From contig JAUCBJ010006627.1 in NCBI GenBank assembly GCA_032718475.1, positions 1-29,674 on the forward strand: DNA of 29,674 nucleotides, in the 5' to 3' direction. The notes beneath the pieces are model-generated. The model saw nothing but the letters and a program-made list of their open reading frames with translations. It made no database searches and was not told the origin of the DNA. The translations under genes and the position numbers were made by a program. Shown here piece after piece: positions 18,757 through 27,992 of this stretch; position 1 is the stretch's first letter, and each line of letters opens with the position of its first letter. This stretch comes from Nemertoderma westbladi (Eukaryota; Xenacoelomorpha; Nemertodermatida; Nemertodermatidae).

Positions 18757-19436
18757 ATGCCCCCCCACCCCCACTTTTGGAATTCAATATTGAAGAATAT
18801 GCATATGGATATCCAACTAAAGAAAAGCTGGTCACCGTTATATCTTATAAAATATGTCACATATTATAATTGATGTATTTAGATTATTAAACCTATAACA
18901 ACCTGTTAAACAAACAGGCATACTGCTGTTGCCAACCAACTCATAAAATAAATAATACATTCTAGAATTTTTTGTATTTATTAAATAGAATAAATGGCCT
19001 GCAGTGAACAATAATTCTTGCAATCTTTGAACGCCTATCTCAGCTGTTTCTCAACGAAATTCAAACATATTACTTTATTATGTTACATATTTGGAATCCT
19101 TGCAACGCAAGCTTTCTAATGATATGAAAAAAATTACGACTAATGTGAAGAATGGCAATGATACGGATGGTGCGATTTCGCAAAAAACACTTTTTTAAAA
19201 CGCTTATAAAAAATTTTTTAAGGCGAAATCGAAAATTCCGGTACCAACCACGGTAACCATGGTAACAACCACGGTGAGTTGAACTAGTTGTGTTTCAAAT
19301 TTCAAGCAATATGATAAAGATTTGTAGAAAAATTTGGGGGGGGGGGGGGTCTGTGTCATCAGAAAATGACACTATATTACGGGTCATGGTGTATCATTGC
19401 ATTGTCGTCCAGCTACTTATGAAATAAACAATATGT
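18757..19436. other. Non-coding AT-rich stretch with G14 run
   Basis: No coding signal was seen. It contains an inverted repeat CGATTTCGC/GCGAAATCG at about 19171-19231, the symmetric string CACGGTAACCATGGTAAC near 19249-19266, and a G14 run at 19336-19349. Its origin is unknown. Confidence 0.45.
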
Positions 19437-19556
19437 TCCAAAATATTATTTCCCCTATTCTATTTTTAATACATATTAATGACCTCCTGAACGCTACTTC
19501 CTTACTAGCTATGCTATTAGCAGACGACACCACACTGTATCAGTCTGACTAATCTA
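19437..19556 (+). pseudogene. Short RT remnant (motifs B-C)
   Basis: The plus strand reads NIISPILFLIHINDLLNATS then LLADDTTLYQSD before a stop. The spacing between 'PILFLIHINDL' and 'ADDTTLY' is that of CR1/Jockey-type RTs. Sequence after the stop is still rich in Asn/Leu, as in the following helix, but is degenerate. This is a dead fragment unrelated in detail to the neighbouring elements. Confidence 0.7.
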
Positions 19557-19768
19557 AATAATCTAATCAACAATATTAATCTACAACTAACCAAAATCTC
19601 TGACTGATCTATATGATAGTTTAAATCAATTCACCTGAAATACATGATAACAATATTATTACCTGTATAAAAACTGAATATTATTAATTTTAATTACTAC
19701 TTAATATTTGATTCCAGTAATAAAACTAAACTACAATATTTTCTTACTCAATTCAATTTATTTCCTTC
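19557..19768. other. AT-rich spacer to the left LTR
   Basis: This is degenerate sequence probably continuing the RT remnant. It ends directly before TGTGACGGGATCC of the LTR-like repeat. The five bases CCTTC (19764-19768) are a candidate left copy of a target-site duplication. The other copy would lie beyond the window if the right LTR is interrupted. Confidence 0.4.
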
Positions 19769-20179
19769 TGTGACGGGATCCGAGTTGGCGAGGGATCCCG
19801 ACTGGTGTGTGTTTCGAGTTGTATGGGAAATACGCGTCGCCGCGTCCGCTTAGTCACTGAAAGGCTGTTAAGGGACTGAAAGGCTGACAGGCCGGTGCAA
19901 CAAAGATGGAGTTTAGTTATTGTTGTTGATAATCTCAGATGTATGAGTAGCGGTAATATAGCACAATCAGTATTGCACAATGACAGCAGTAATGACGATG
20001 GTTTAAACCGTTTAACTTCTACTCTGAATACTAGCCAACTGAATCATAATTAACACTGAGTAACAGTTATATGGACATTACATGGAAGATTACACACACA
20101 CATTGCTTACTGTATTGACCTACCAATAGATACGCGCTAATTGATGGTGTACCGCCCCACTATTGATTGGTTTACTTCC
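19769..20179 (-). repeat. LTR copy A (3' LTR of minus-strand element)
   Basis: It aligns with 26280-26678 over its full length with only small indels. It retains CpGs that copy B has lost. Sequence to the right (20180-20386) could also be LTR, because copy B is cut off at this point by the next element and cannot define the end. Confidence 0.8.
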
Positions 20180-20224
20180 CCTAGCCACTCCCTGTCTTTC
20201 CTGGCCCTGTGTTGGCTTCCCCCT

Positions 20225-20929
20225 GAGATGTATTGGCATCTCTCTCTAGCTGGCAGTATATATTGCCTCATTCCCTCTGGTATGCAATATCGTGTTGGGC
20301 AATATTGTATATCTAATCGTAATTTGTAAATCACGATTTCCCAATTTTCTCGTTGGGTGGTGCAGCGGATTGGATCCGCTAATACTCCCCCGCCCCCCCC
20401 CCCCCCATGCTATCTTCCTGGTGAGAAGATAGCATGAACCTCAAGTGCGCTCAAATTCCGCTGGAATCCGATCTAATATCGGATGTGTGGTGGTATATTT
20501 TTTTCCGGGACCAGTTTTCCAGACTGGCCCCTTTGGGTCTGCTCTCACTACCCACCCTTGGTACATCTGCGAGCTAAGTTGTACCAAGGCATTTGGCATC
20601 TCTATTTAGACGATCGCCTCTCCTCCTCACTCAATTTTCTTTGGATATTATTATCTGATCTCCCCATTACTTCCTCACCTCGTTAGTCCCATAGGACTCA
20701 TCCTCCACTCAGCTCGCTCCCCACATTTGAATTTTGCGCCCTTCACCCTTCCTCAACTTCTCACACCTCATCATAGCACACCTCCTTTACTCAACCCCGT
20801 TTTACTCTCATTCTCTATACTCCTGTCGGCCCTCACAACCTCACAAATGTGAGCACATATGTGGTAAGTGGGTCCTTTGTCTCGTCCTCCTGTTTCAGTC
20901 AATTAGTCCCCAGTCCCAGTAGCTAATTG
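20225..20929. other. Chain of perfect hairpins next to the left LTR
   Basis: Perfect inverted repeats follow one another: GAGATG/CATCTC 20225-20242; CAATAT/ATATTG 20285-20307; AATCGT/ACGATT 20315-20338; AGCGGAT/ATCCGCT 20364-20380; ATGCTATCTTC/GAAGATAGCAT 20407-20435; ATTCC/GGAAT 20455-20467; ATCCGAT/ATCGGAT 20466-20484; CCAGT/ACTGG 20511-20527; CCTTGGTACA/TGTACCAAGG 20556-20589; AGTCC/GGACT 20685-20698; CTCACA/TGTGAG 20840-20853; CAATTAG/CTAATTG 20900-20929. The 10- and 11-bp stems are unlikely by chance. Function is unknown. It would lie in the 3' part of the element's RNA. Confidence 0.65.
20393..20406. repeat. C14 homopolymer (CCCCCG + C14)
   Basis: CCCCCG followed by 14 C lies between two hairpins beside the left LTR. 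On the element's strand it is a G-rich purine run, so it could be the polypurine tract that primes plus-strand synthesis. The position just inside the 3' LTR fits, if the LTR extends to ~20386. Confidence 0.4.
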
Positions 20930-21137
20930 GAAAAGCTTATGTCTGATTATAGTATGTATGTTGTATTTATTATAGATCTACTTATTGCACTTTCGATTGA
21001 TTACATAGGTATGGTATGCATAAATTTTATACTTATATAAAAAGGTGTGAACTTTGAGTATAAGTTAGTTTTAATCCTCGTGGTGCCTTCCAGGCATATC
21101 AATACAGTCCGGTATCAATCTTAAAGTTTCCCTCATG

Positions 21138-21830
21138 TTTCCACCGGAAACCACCTCATCTCCTTGCCCCTGTCATCATCCTGTCTCGGGCGTTTCTTCT
21201 CCTCTTGTTTGCTCTTTAGGGCACTCATCCGCGCCGATACAGCTTTGCCAGTCCCCGTTGTTGGATCCTTGGGTGTAGCCGTTATCATCTCACGGTATCA
21301 TTTCGGTGGTGGTCCCACTGAGTGTCCCTCCTGCTTTCCTCTGGTAGCGTCCCACATGATGATCTTCATGGCACATGGTATATGTTCTGCCAGAAAGCTC
21401 CTAAACTCCATCCTATTCTCTGGTGACCACCTGTTGAGGTACCATTGAGTATTAATGACCCCTCTGTGTGATGCCTCCATCGCTACCTCCTGGTAGATGA
21501 ATGGCAGTCTTCTCCTAGTGATCTCTTGGTGGGCCTCTTGGTTAATGTTAAATTACCCCCACCGGTACTCCTGGACCTTCATCCTATGTCTGGTCATGAC
21601 ACCAACATCGGCCCAATCCTTGTAAATGCGAAACTTCTCCTTGTCGTTCATCCAGTCGCATTGACGCTCAAAGTGCCCCCTAAATCTGCACTTACTACAT
21701 CTATGGTGTTCGGGCATGCCCCCATCCTATGGGTGGAGTCGTGGCAGTACAGACAAGTCGGCCCCTTCTCGTAGCGATACAGACAGTTCTTCTTCTAGTG
21801 GGTTAACCACCCACAGTAGTCGCAGCCGTC
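21138..21830 (-). pseudogene. Degenerate zinc-knuckle protein (three CX2CX4HX4C motifs, basic C-terminus)
   Basis: In one minus-strand frame, CDYCGWLTH-stop-KKNC (21824-21783) is followed by CLYCHDSTHRMGAC (21755-21714). After a 1-bp shift comes CSKCRFRGHFERQC (21699-21658). All three have exact retroviral nucleocapsid spacing CX2CX4HX4C, the first containing a TAG (21797-21795). The frame of the third knuckle continues, with two stops, through IYKDWADVGVMTRHRMKVQE, QWYLNRWSPENRMEFRSFLA and a basic tail KQEEKKRPRQDDDRGKE to a stop near 21138. Zinc knuckles bind nucleic acid, as in Gag nucleocapsid. No integrase or protease accompanies them. It may be the C-terminal half of a long Gag or a second ORF. 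Confidence 0.7.
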
Positions 21831-22600
21831 TATCACAGTCTGCCTCCCATACTCGTCCTTGGCTCCACACAACCATCTGGGTCGGGTGGAGCCGCTGATA
21901 CGTGAACATCTCCACCTTATCGTCTCTACCCATGTCGATGTCCTCTTCTTCTCTCAGCATCGTCTCCCCAAACACCACCCGTGGTGCTGTCCCCAGTTGC
22001 TCGCCTAGTCGGATCGCATCCACTGGGAAATTCATCGCCGGCTCTCCATGCTCCCAGGTTCACTTACCAGGGGGATCCCAGAAGGTTCTCGCCCCACTGG
22101 CTGTCATCACTCCCCTGTCCACCCAGTCCGTGTCTGCCTGACTGATCCTCTCTATCGGAGGCATCTCCCCAAACTCTTCTCCCTCCGTCTCCTCTACCAC
22201 AAGCAGTTCCAAACCCGGGATCGTGGTTGATTTACCATGTCCCTTCCCAGCCTGGTACTCGCCCATAACTCTCCAGTCTTCAGCCACTCTCGGTCTCTTC
22301 CTCTTGAAGTCGCCCTCAGACCCCCCCAGGTATCGGCATTCTCTGCAATCCAGATGTTGACTGTATCGGCGATTCCTCCATCCATTCTATCTCGTCTTCT
22401 AGCCAAAACTCGCCCGAGGTCTCTGAGCCCCATCTCAGCTCTTCCAAATCCTGGGCTTTGAAATCGTAATCCCTCCTCTTTCTGCTGCCTCTCTGCCTGC
22501 TGCCTCCATCCTCTCTTTCCTAGTGGCCTCTTCCTCCCTCATTTCTCCCTCCCTGTCCGCCTCGTGTTCAACATCAGTGTAGTTACTGATCACCCATTCT
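21831..22600 (-). pseudogene. Degenerate acidic/basic linker region with NLS-like motif
   Basis: Minus-strand frames here read KAQDLEELRWGSETSGEFWL, DFKRKRPRVAEDW (a monopartite nuclear-localisation-like KRKRPRV) and ELLVVEETEGEEFGEM, with stops and shifts between them. It sits between the Gag-like region and the zinc knuckles. No family was recognised. An alternative overlapping frame at 21727-22035 (with VVFGETMLREEED) is also open; I cannot tell which is native. Confidence 0.45.
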
Positions 22601-22785
22601 CGCATGTCATCCTTACTGGCACCACTCCCAGTAACACTGTTCCTCGCTTCTTAAATTTCCCAGTTGTACTCGTCGCCATTGTCTGGTCTCAATGTACTTC
22701 GGTGGATGTTCTCAACACATATCCTTCCTATGTCCGCCTACCGCGCATCTGTGACATAATCCAAATCTCCTTGTATAAGCCGATC

Positions 22786-23439
22786 TTAATAATCTGATGT
22801 AAGTCGATCTTCCTTCAACAATGCCTGCCACTGGTTACAATCAATGGTCTTATGTATCCCATTTCTATGCAGCTGACACTTATAGTTTGGATTATAATGC
22901 TCTCTGTATAGCGTTTTGCGTATTTCGTCCAGGTCCAACTCGGATGGTTTATTGTTGTATATGCCCACACCAGGGGTGTTGTTTCCTCTATAGCCACTAT
23001 AGTTGTTCTGTTAGCCTAGTTAGTCTAGCGTCTTTAAAACTATTAATGCTTTCTCTAATCTAGTTGTGAAAGCTTTGATACTGACAGGGTTATCTGCAAG
23101 TCCACCTGATGTTATTCCTATTAAGGTTTGTCAGATAATCTTCACTGGATGGCCAAATTCCCTATCCAGGGCTCTCTACACTGCTGTGAAACCTCCTTTG
23201 ATTCCCTGGTACTGCCTTGCAATATCATAGGCTGGCCCCCCTGTGTAAACTTGTAAATACTTAAGGCACTCCACCTGTGTCAGATTTTTCATAAGAATTT
23301 CATTACTGTACATCCTCCGGAATTGCAGATATTCTTCCAGCTTGCTACCGTCAAACTTGAAAGGTTCCACTAGTGGTAACTCTATTCTAGTTTTTAACAT
23401 GTTGATGAGTGTTGCCATTCCAATCGCCTGAATTTCCAA
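22786..23439 (-). pseudogene. Gag-like DUF1759-type segment with Cys/His motif
   Basis: The minus strand reads ELPLVEPFKFDGSKLEEYLQ, MKNLTQVECLKYLQVYTGGPA and YDIARQY, then after a stop RALDREFGHPVKI, then KAFTTRLEKALIVLKT. This is the pattern of DUF1759/BEL-type Gag: 'l.kFdG....y..f...F', 'n..lt...cl.yL......g.A', 'L...FG.p'. After further decay comes YREHYNPNYKCQLHRNGIHKTIDC, a Cys-His-His-Cys motif like the knuckle after such Gag domains. It has several stops. In the intact ancestor it would be the particle-forming protein. The match is by pattern, not by alignment. Confidence 0.65.
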
Positions 23440-24539
23440 TGCATTTGATGGTATGGGATGTAGGTTCCTTGCACACTGACGATGCTTTTCCTCCTGGGTT
23501 CGTCAACTTTCCTTGAGTTGGATATATCATTGGGGGCAATGGTCCCCTCCATATCTCGGTGTCGCATGACTTATTTGGATCTGAGGGGGTTGCAATTTTT
23601 ATCTTATTCGGTTGCATGTATTGTGGATACAGTGTATTACCCTGCCCCCCCCCCCCACTGGTGTTATATTCTGTACTGGGGTAGATGTCATTATATTGGG
23701 ACCCATACATTTATCTGCAATAGCCCCCCCCCCCCCCCCCCTTCCCCTGGGTATATATTATATCCTTCCATATCATAGTCATACTGGAGTGCAGGCACCG
23801 TTATAGGCCTAATGGGTTGTTGCCTACTCACCAGTATGTAAGCCGTGACTTCCAGGTCCAATCCTGGCATTCGTGTTACCCTATCACCTACACTATCTCT
23901 CCCAGCATGGCCTATAGTATGTGCAGTAAGACCTACAGTATGTCCTGTAGTCTGAATGTGGTACTCTGGACTGAGGTTAAATCTTCTCGAATATTTCGAG
24001 AACTCCTCCCTGCGACTACCATATCGTCGATTGGCAGTTACGCTCCGACGGGAAGTTTCCCTTTGATCCCTTCTTCTCTCATCCTCTTCATCCCGGTATA
24101 CTCTATACCCCTCTCTCGGTGTGTAATATACATCGACAGGCTGTGTTCCTCTGGGGCGACGGAAATCTCCTGAAGTACAACCCCATCGGTTCTCTCCCTC
24201 CACTTCAAAAATTGATGGTTCGCTGTCCGTCCTATCTCGGCACCTCTGGTTGCCTGTAGCAACATTTCCTCACTCATCCCTATCGTCCACCTCACGTCCT
24301 TTACTCCCAGCATTATGTCTACGATCATGAGATCTCATATCGACATCCTGGATGAACCCTACTGTTCTCCTTCCATCTTCTGAGTGGGTTCGACATTCCC
24401 TCGTTTGGCCATTTGTGGCATAAACGCTTCTTCCCCTTCCTGGTTGTATGGCCTCGTAGATATTTGCTGACCCTTTATCCTCCTTTGTCATTGGGAGCCC
24501 CAGTTCACTTGACTCACTGCATGCATTTCCCACCGACAT
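23440..24539 (-). pseudogene. Degenerate Arg/Gly-rich linker of the Gag-like protein
   Basis: Overlapping frame fragments give an Arg/Glu-rich stretch (GYRVYRDEEDERRRDQRETS), an RRYGSRREEFSKYSRRF segment and, at 23710-23387, a Pro/Tyr/Asn-rich stretch leading into the DUF1759-like part. Two C-runs (23645-23656, 23724-23741) are read as poly-Gly on this strand, and their length changes shift the frame. This fits a disordered, RNA-binding Gag linker. Function is inferred from composition. Confidence 0.5.
23645..23741. repeat. C12 and C18 homopolymer runs
   Basis: Runs of 12 C (23645-23656) and 18 C (23724-23741) lie within the Gag-like region. They are G-runs on the element's strand. Confidence 0.9.
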
Positions 24540-24549
24540 CTGTTTATTG

Positions 24550-25069
24550 CCCCCCCCCCCCCCCCCGTCTTGTCACTAGTTGGTTGTGGTAGGGTGCCCG
24601 TAGCCCCCCCCCCCCCCCCCCCCCCCACCCGTCACTTCTGGTTACGCCCCCATCATTTCTCTCCCCACGCTCTCTTCCAGTCAACACGTTGCTTCTGTTT
24701 TCCCTGGGTTCATTCGCCTGTGGCCTCCATCAGGGGAATTATTTACTTCACAGTCGTTTATATTAATTATGCCGTTGTTACTTTCACCATAATTATTTAT
24801 TATATTATTATTCAACCCTTCATCGTTTATTATTTAAATTATTCTGTTCATCATTGTTATTTATTATATTATTATCATTTCAATTAATTAACTAATTATC
24901 ATTCACAGTGAATTATCATTCACTGTGTCAGTATCAACTTTGTTATTATTCACCAAAACATTATTTCCTGTAAGAAAGGTGCACTTGTTATTATTAGGAT
25001 TATCAACTACGGTATTATTAATATTAACACTAAATGTATTGTCATTACACCCCCCCCCCCCCCCCCCCC
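24550..25069. repeat. C17, C23 and C20 homopolymer runs with AT-rich spacer
   Basis: C-runs lie at 24550-24566, 24604-24626 and 25050-25069. Between them, 24730-25040 is very AT-rich (TTATTATT-type) and has no coding signal on either strand. Confidence 0.85.
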
Positions 25070-25129
25070 ACACACCAGTTTTGTGTTTGCCATCCAGTCC
25101 CTGTAAGTGGAGTATTAACAAAGGTTTTC

Positions 25130-25912
25130 ATTACCCCTGGTTCCTCATAAATACTACCCGAACCAGCCTCGCTCTCTGATAAACCCAGTTTTGCCAGTTC
25201 TAACCGGCGTTTCTGTCTCACCTGATACTCATTAACCCACTCAACCAGGTATGCATATCATCCCGCATTCTCTTACCAGCTATCTCCCTCTCCCTATCCT
25301 CTCTAATACTCTGGTCCGCATTTTCCCTCTCAATCCTCCCAGCTTCTCTTGCTTCTCGTTATTTGCACTCGTTCACTTCTCACGCCTCCCGTTCTTTGCA
25401 CTCACTCAGTTCTCTCTCCTCCTGTTCTTTACGCTCACTCACTTCCCTCTCCTCCCATTCTTTATGCTCACTCACTTCCTTCTTCTCCCATTCTCTATAC
25501 TCATATGCTTCCCTCACAGCCCTCTCTCTATACTCTCTCTCCACCTTCGCAGCTCTCTCTTTACACTCTCTCGCTAGCTCCCTTTCCCTTTCTAACAAGA
25601 CAGTCCCCTCATCCAACTGTCTCTCTAACTCCCTTTGGTCCAACGCGACCATGTCTTGCTGGCATGCCAGCCATCTATCTCTAACACCCTTCTTGCTTTT
25701 GTGGAGGGTGTAGCGGACTTTTTGGTTGCGACTGACTCCCATCGCATGCTGGTCTCACTACTTTTATTATGCCTGCTGGTCTTACTAACGGATGACACCG
25801 AATCCTCTGGGTTCACCTCGGTTCCAGTGTCGCTCGAACACGCCCATCCCACTAACTTAATCCCTCGCGCATCTACTAGATAAGGCCTTATGTATACTAC
25901 ACCATACGGCAT
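25130..25912 (-). pseudogene. N-terminal coiled-coil part of the Gag-like protein
   Basis: The minus strand starts with MPYGVVYIRPYLVDARG at 25912, followed by a Ser/Thr-rich part. At ~25740 a second frame takes over: RDRWLACQQDMVALDQRELE, ERERELARECKERAAKVERE, then imperfect repeats of EEREVSE(R/H)KE, a long charged coiled coil. A stop at ~25380 breaks it, but the same composition continues in other frames (RIERENADQSIREDREREIA) and ends VNEYQVRQKRRLELAKLG near 25170. The frame changes and stops show decay. The coil could mediate Gag assembly. Resemblance to the charged coil of the left-edge protein (1-1279) is in composition only. Confidence 0.6.
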
Positions 25913-26279
25913 TATCCCCGATCACCACAATTCAAACAGTTCTGTGGTGACCTCTCTCGCCCTGTCATTCGCCAATTCGCCCTGCCCAAATCGGACTAAG
26001 TAGTGAAAATGTTTATTGCACTCACCGAGTCTGCGCCTTAGCTTGCCGCCTGTAGCCACTGATTGGCTGGTGATCCTGGTACTCTTCTTGCCACTCTCGT
26101 CCCGCGTCGACTCGCTTTCCTCATCACCTTGTACTCATCCGCCTTCCTCCTCTCCAACCAAACCGTTGTTCTTCAGTGAACCCTGGGGCGTTCTTGGTTC
26201 ACTCATGTTGGCATTGTTTCTCTCTCTAATAGTCTCGTCTTTGATTGTGGATGTTCGTCACAATGAGGTAGGTTTAAAC
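25913..26279. other. Leader region between right LTR and Gag-like start
   Basis: This is the expected 5' leader of the minus-strand element. No tRNA-complementary TGG primer site is visible directly next to the LTR; the first bases on the element's strand are GTTTAAACCTACCTC. No coding signal. Confidence 0.4.
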
Positions 26280-26678
26280 TGTGATGGGATCTGAGTTGGC
26301 GAGGGATCCTGACTGGTGTGTGTTTCGAGTTGTATGGGAAATACACGTCGCCACGTCCGCTTAGTCACTGAAAGGCTGTTAAGGAGCTGAAAGGCCGGTG
26401 CAACAAAGATGGAGTTTAGTTATTGTTGTTTATAATCTCAGATGTATAAGTACTGGTAATATAGCATAATCAGTATTGCACAATGACAGCAGTAACCACA
26501 ACGGTTTTAACCATTTAACTTCTACTCTGAATACTAGCCAACTGATTCATAATTAACACTGAGTAACAGTTATATGGACATTACATGGAAGATTAGACAC
26601 ATTGCTTACTGTATTGACCTACCAATAGATATGCACTAATTGATAGTATACCGCCCCACTATTGGTTGGTTTACTTCC
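26280..26678 (-). repeat. LTR copy B (5' LTR of minus-strand element), cut at 26678
   Basis: It aligns with 19769-20179 from TGTGAYGGGAT to GGTTTACTTCC. Similarity stops at 26678, where sequence leading into the plus-strand LINE begins. Most differences from copy A are CpG to TpG or CpA. Confidence 0.8.
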
Positions 26679-26858
26679 TGAGGGATATTGCAATAGTAAT
26701 GTACCGGTACGACTGTATATTCTGATAACCTGCCAAAGGGCCTACACCAATCTGCCTGAATTTCATGATTACTGGATATTTCTATACTTCAGTTCCGAGA
26801 TTCAACCTTTGCGAATTACACTCCCTACACATATTATACTGTTATAGTAGTCCGTATA

Positions 26859-27767
26859 ATGGGTCCCAAGAGTTTAGAACTGCGAATGGATGCGCTGGAG
26901 CGCACTCTTAATCATATCTCCAAAAGTCTTAGTAGCATAAACGATCAACTAAACCCATCGGACGGCTCTCCATCGCTCACTAAAGTTTTGTCCGATCTTA
27001 AACAAGAAAACATTCAGTTACGCGCAGACAACGTAAATCTTGCTAAACAAGTTGATGATTCGAAGGGAAAAATCGCTGATATCGAACGCGCCAACGATAT
27101 ACTCACCCAGTACGGCCATCGCAACAATGTTTTAATACACGGCGTTCCCGAAACAAACCGGCAAAACGACGAAGTTGTTATTAAGAAAATTCTGTCATTT
27201 TGTTCAATCGATCCTTTCGAAGTCGATCTTTGGCACCGAATCGGTCGCTCCGATCCAGGGGCGATTAAACATCGCCCTATTATTATTCGTTTTTTGCGCC
27301 ATACCACGCGATTCCATATTTTTTCCCATAAATCGGAGTTTGATAAGGGTACCTATCCCTCCGACCATCTTACTGCACCCCGTGTAGCACTTCTTAAGAA
27401 AGCCATCCAACTTAAGAAGGAAGGTCGTGTCTGCGCTGCCTATTCATCTAATGGGAAGATTCTTGTCAGACCAACCGAGGATTCGACTCCAATCGAGATT
27501 ACGTCACGTGATAGCATCGACGAAATTCGAAGAGAGTCTCGTCCCCGTGGCTACCATCTTAAACCTAAAAAGAAACAGTCTGTGGAGAATCCTCGTACAA
27601 CCCGTAGCGTTTCTCGGGCTGACGCAGCACTAAATTCGAATTCTTCGGCAACCGGATCTTATTACGCCGTACTGGGAGATAGTGTCTCTGACCCCAAATC
27701 TCAACCTGTTCACTCGGTTACCGAGGATGACGATGGTGAAATCTTGGATGCAACACTTCACGGCTAA
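26859..27767 (+). CDS. LINE ORF1, L1-ORF1p-like RNA-binding protein
   Basis: The intact 302-codon ORF starts ATGGGTCCC. Residues ~5-85 are a heptad-rich coiled coil (LERTLNHISKSLSSINDQL, IADIERANDILTQYGHRNN). An RRM-like segment starts with RNNVLIHGVPE (~88-98), followed by DLWHRIGRSDPG and HRPIIIRFLRHTTRF, the order seen in L1 ORF1p/Transposase_22-type proteins and many invertebrate LINE ORF1s. A C-terminal domain-like KKAIQLKKEGRVCAAYSSNGKILV follows, then a basic, Ser-rich tail. Such proteins trimerise and coat the element RNA as chaperones. Base composition is more GC-rich than the flanks. No lesion is seen, so the copy may be young. Confidence 0.85.
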   Translation: MGPKSLELRMDALERTLNHISKSLSSINDQLNPSDGSPSLTKVLSDLKQENIQLRADNVNLAKQVDDSKGKIADIERANDILTQYGHRNNVLIHGVPETNRQNDEVVIKKILSFCSIDPFEVDLWHRIGRSDPGAIKHRPIIIRFLRHTTRFHIFSHKSEFDKGTYPSDHLTAPRVALLKKAIQLKKEGRVCAAYSSNGKILVRPTEDSTPIEITSRDSIDEIRRESRPRGYHLKPKKKQSVENPRTTRSVSRADAALNSNSSATGSYYAVLGDSVSDPKSQPVHSVTEDDDGEILDATLHG

Positions 27768-27879
27768 TTCATTTAATCTTGTTATATAACATAATAACTA
27801 ATATTTGAACACACTAAATATGTCAAATCAAAATAAAGATTGCTTTTTTAATAGGATTACAGTATACGGTAACTTAGCT

Positions 27880-27903
27880 CCCCCCCCCCCCCCCCCCCCC
27901 CCC
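27880..27903. repeat. C24 homopolymer between ORF1 and ORF2
   Basis: Twenty-four C in a row lie in the inter-ORF spacer of the plus-strand LINE. Similar runs occur in the LTR element to the left. Length is likely variable and assembly-sensitive. Confidence 0.9.
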
Positions 27904-27992
27904 ATTGGAATAGTCCTATTATTCCATTTTTATATATATCGAAGGGGGCTAGGGTATTTTTCGCACTATTGCCAGCAACTGTCCTATTGTAG

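Larger units (their letters stand above)
19769..26678 (-). mobile_element. LTR-flanked, pol-less retroelement (degenerate)
   Basis: Two direct repeats (19769-20179 and 26280-26678), about 90% identical by eye, flank ~6.1 kb whose recognisable coding is all on the minus strand. In element order it holds a charged coiled coil, an Arg-rich linker, a DUF1759-like Gag segment with a Cys/His motif, and a second degenerate reading region with three zinc knuckles and a basic C-terminus. No protease, RT, RNase H or integrase motif was found. The LTRs start TGTGA on the plus strand, giving a CA end on the element's strand. No tRNA primer site is evident next to the right repeat. It is most likely a large non-autonomous (LARD-like) element or one whose pol was lost. 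Stops and shifts show it is old. Confidence 0.7.

Noticed and set aside
20357-20380. TGGTGCAGCGGATTGG as a tRNA A-box or a plus-strand primer-binding site
   Set aside because: No B-box or cloverleaf follows at the right distance, and a plus-strand primer site would contradict the minus-strand coding of the element. It also forms a hairpin that explains its symmetry.
21727-22035. 102-codon minus-strand frame as a real small protein
   Set aside because: It overlaps the first zinc knuckle in another frame; the knuckle's exact Cys/His spacing makes that frame the better candidate there. The upstream part remains undecided.
25251-25713. Plus-strand Ser/Leu/Pro-rich frames of ~110 codons
   Set aside because: They are complements of the repetitive GAG/GAA-rich coiled-coil coding on the minus strand and have no start context or domain.
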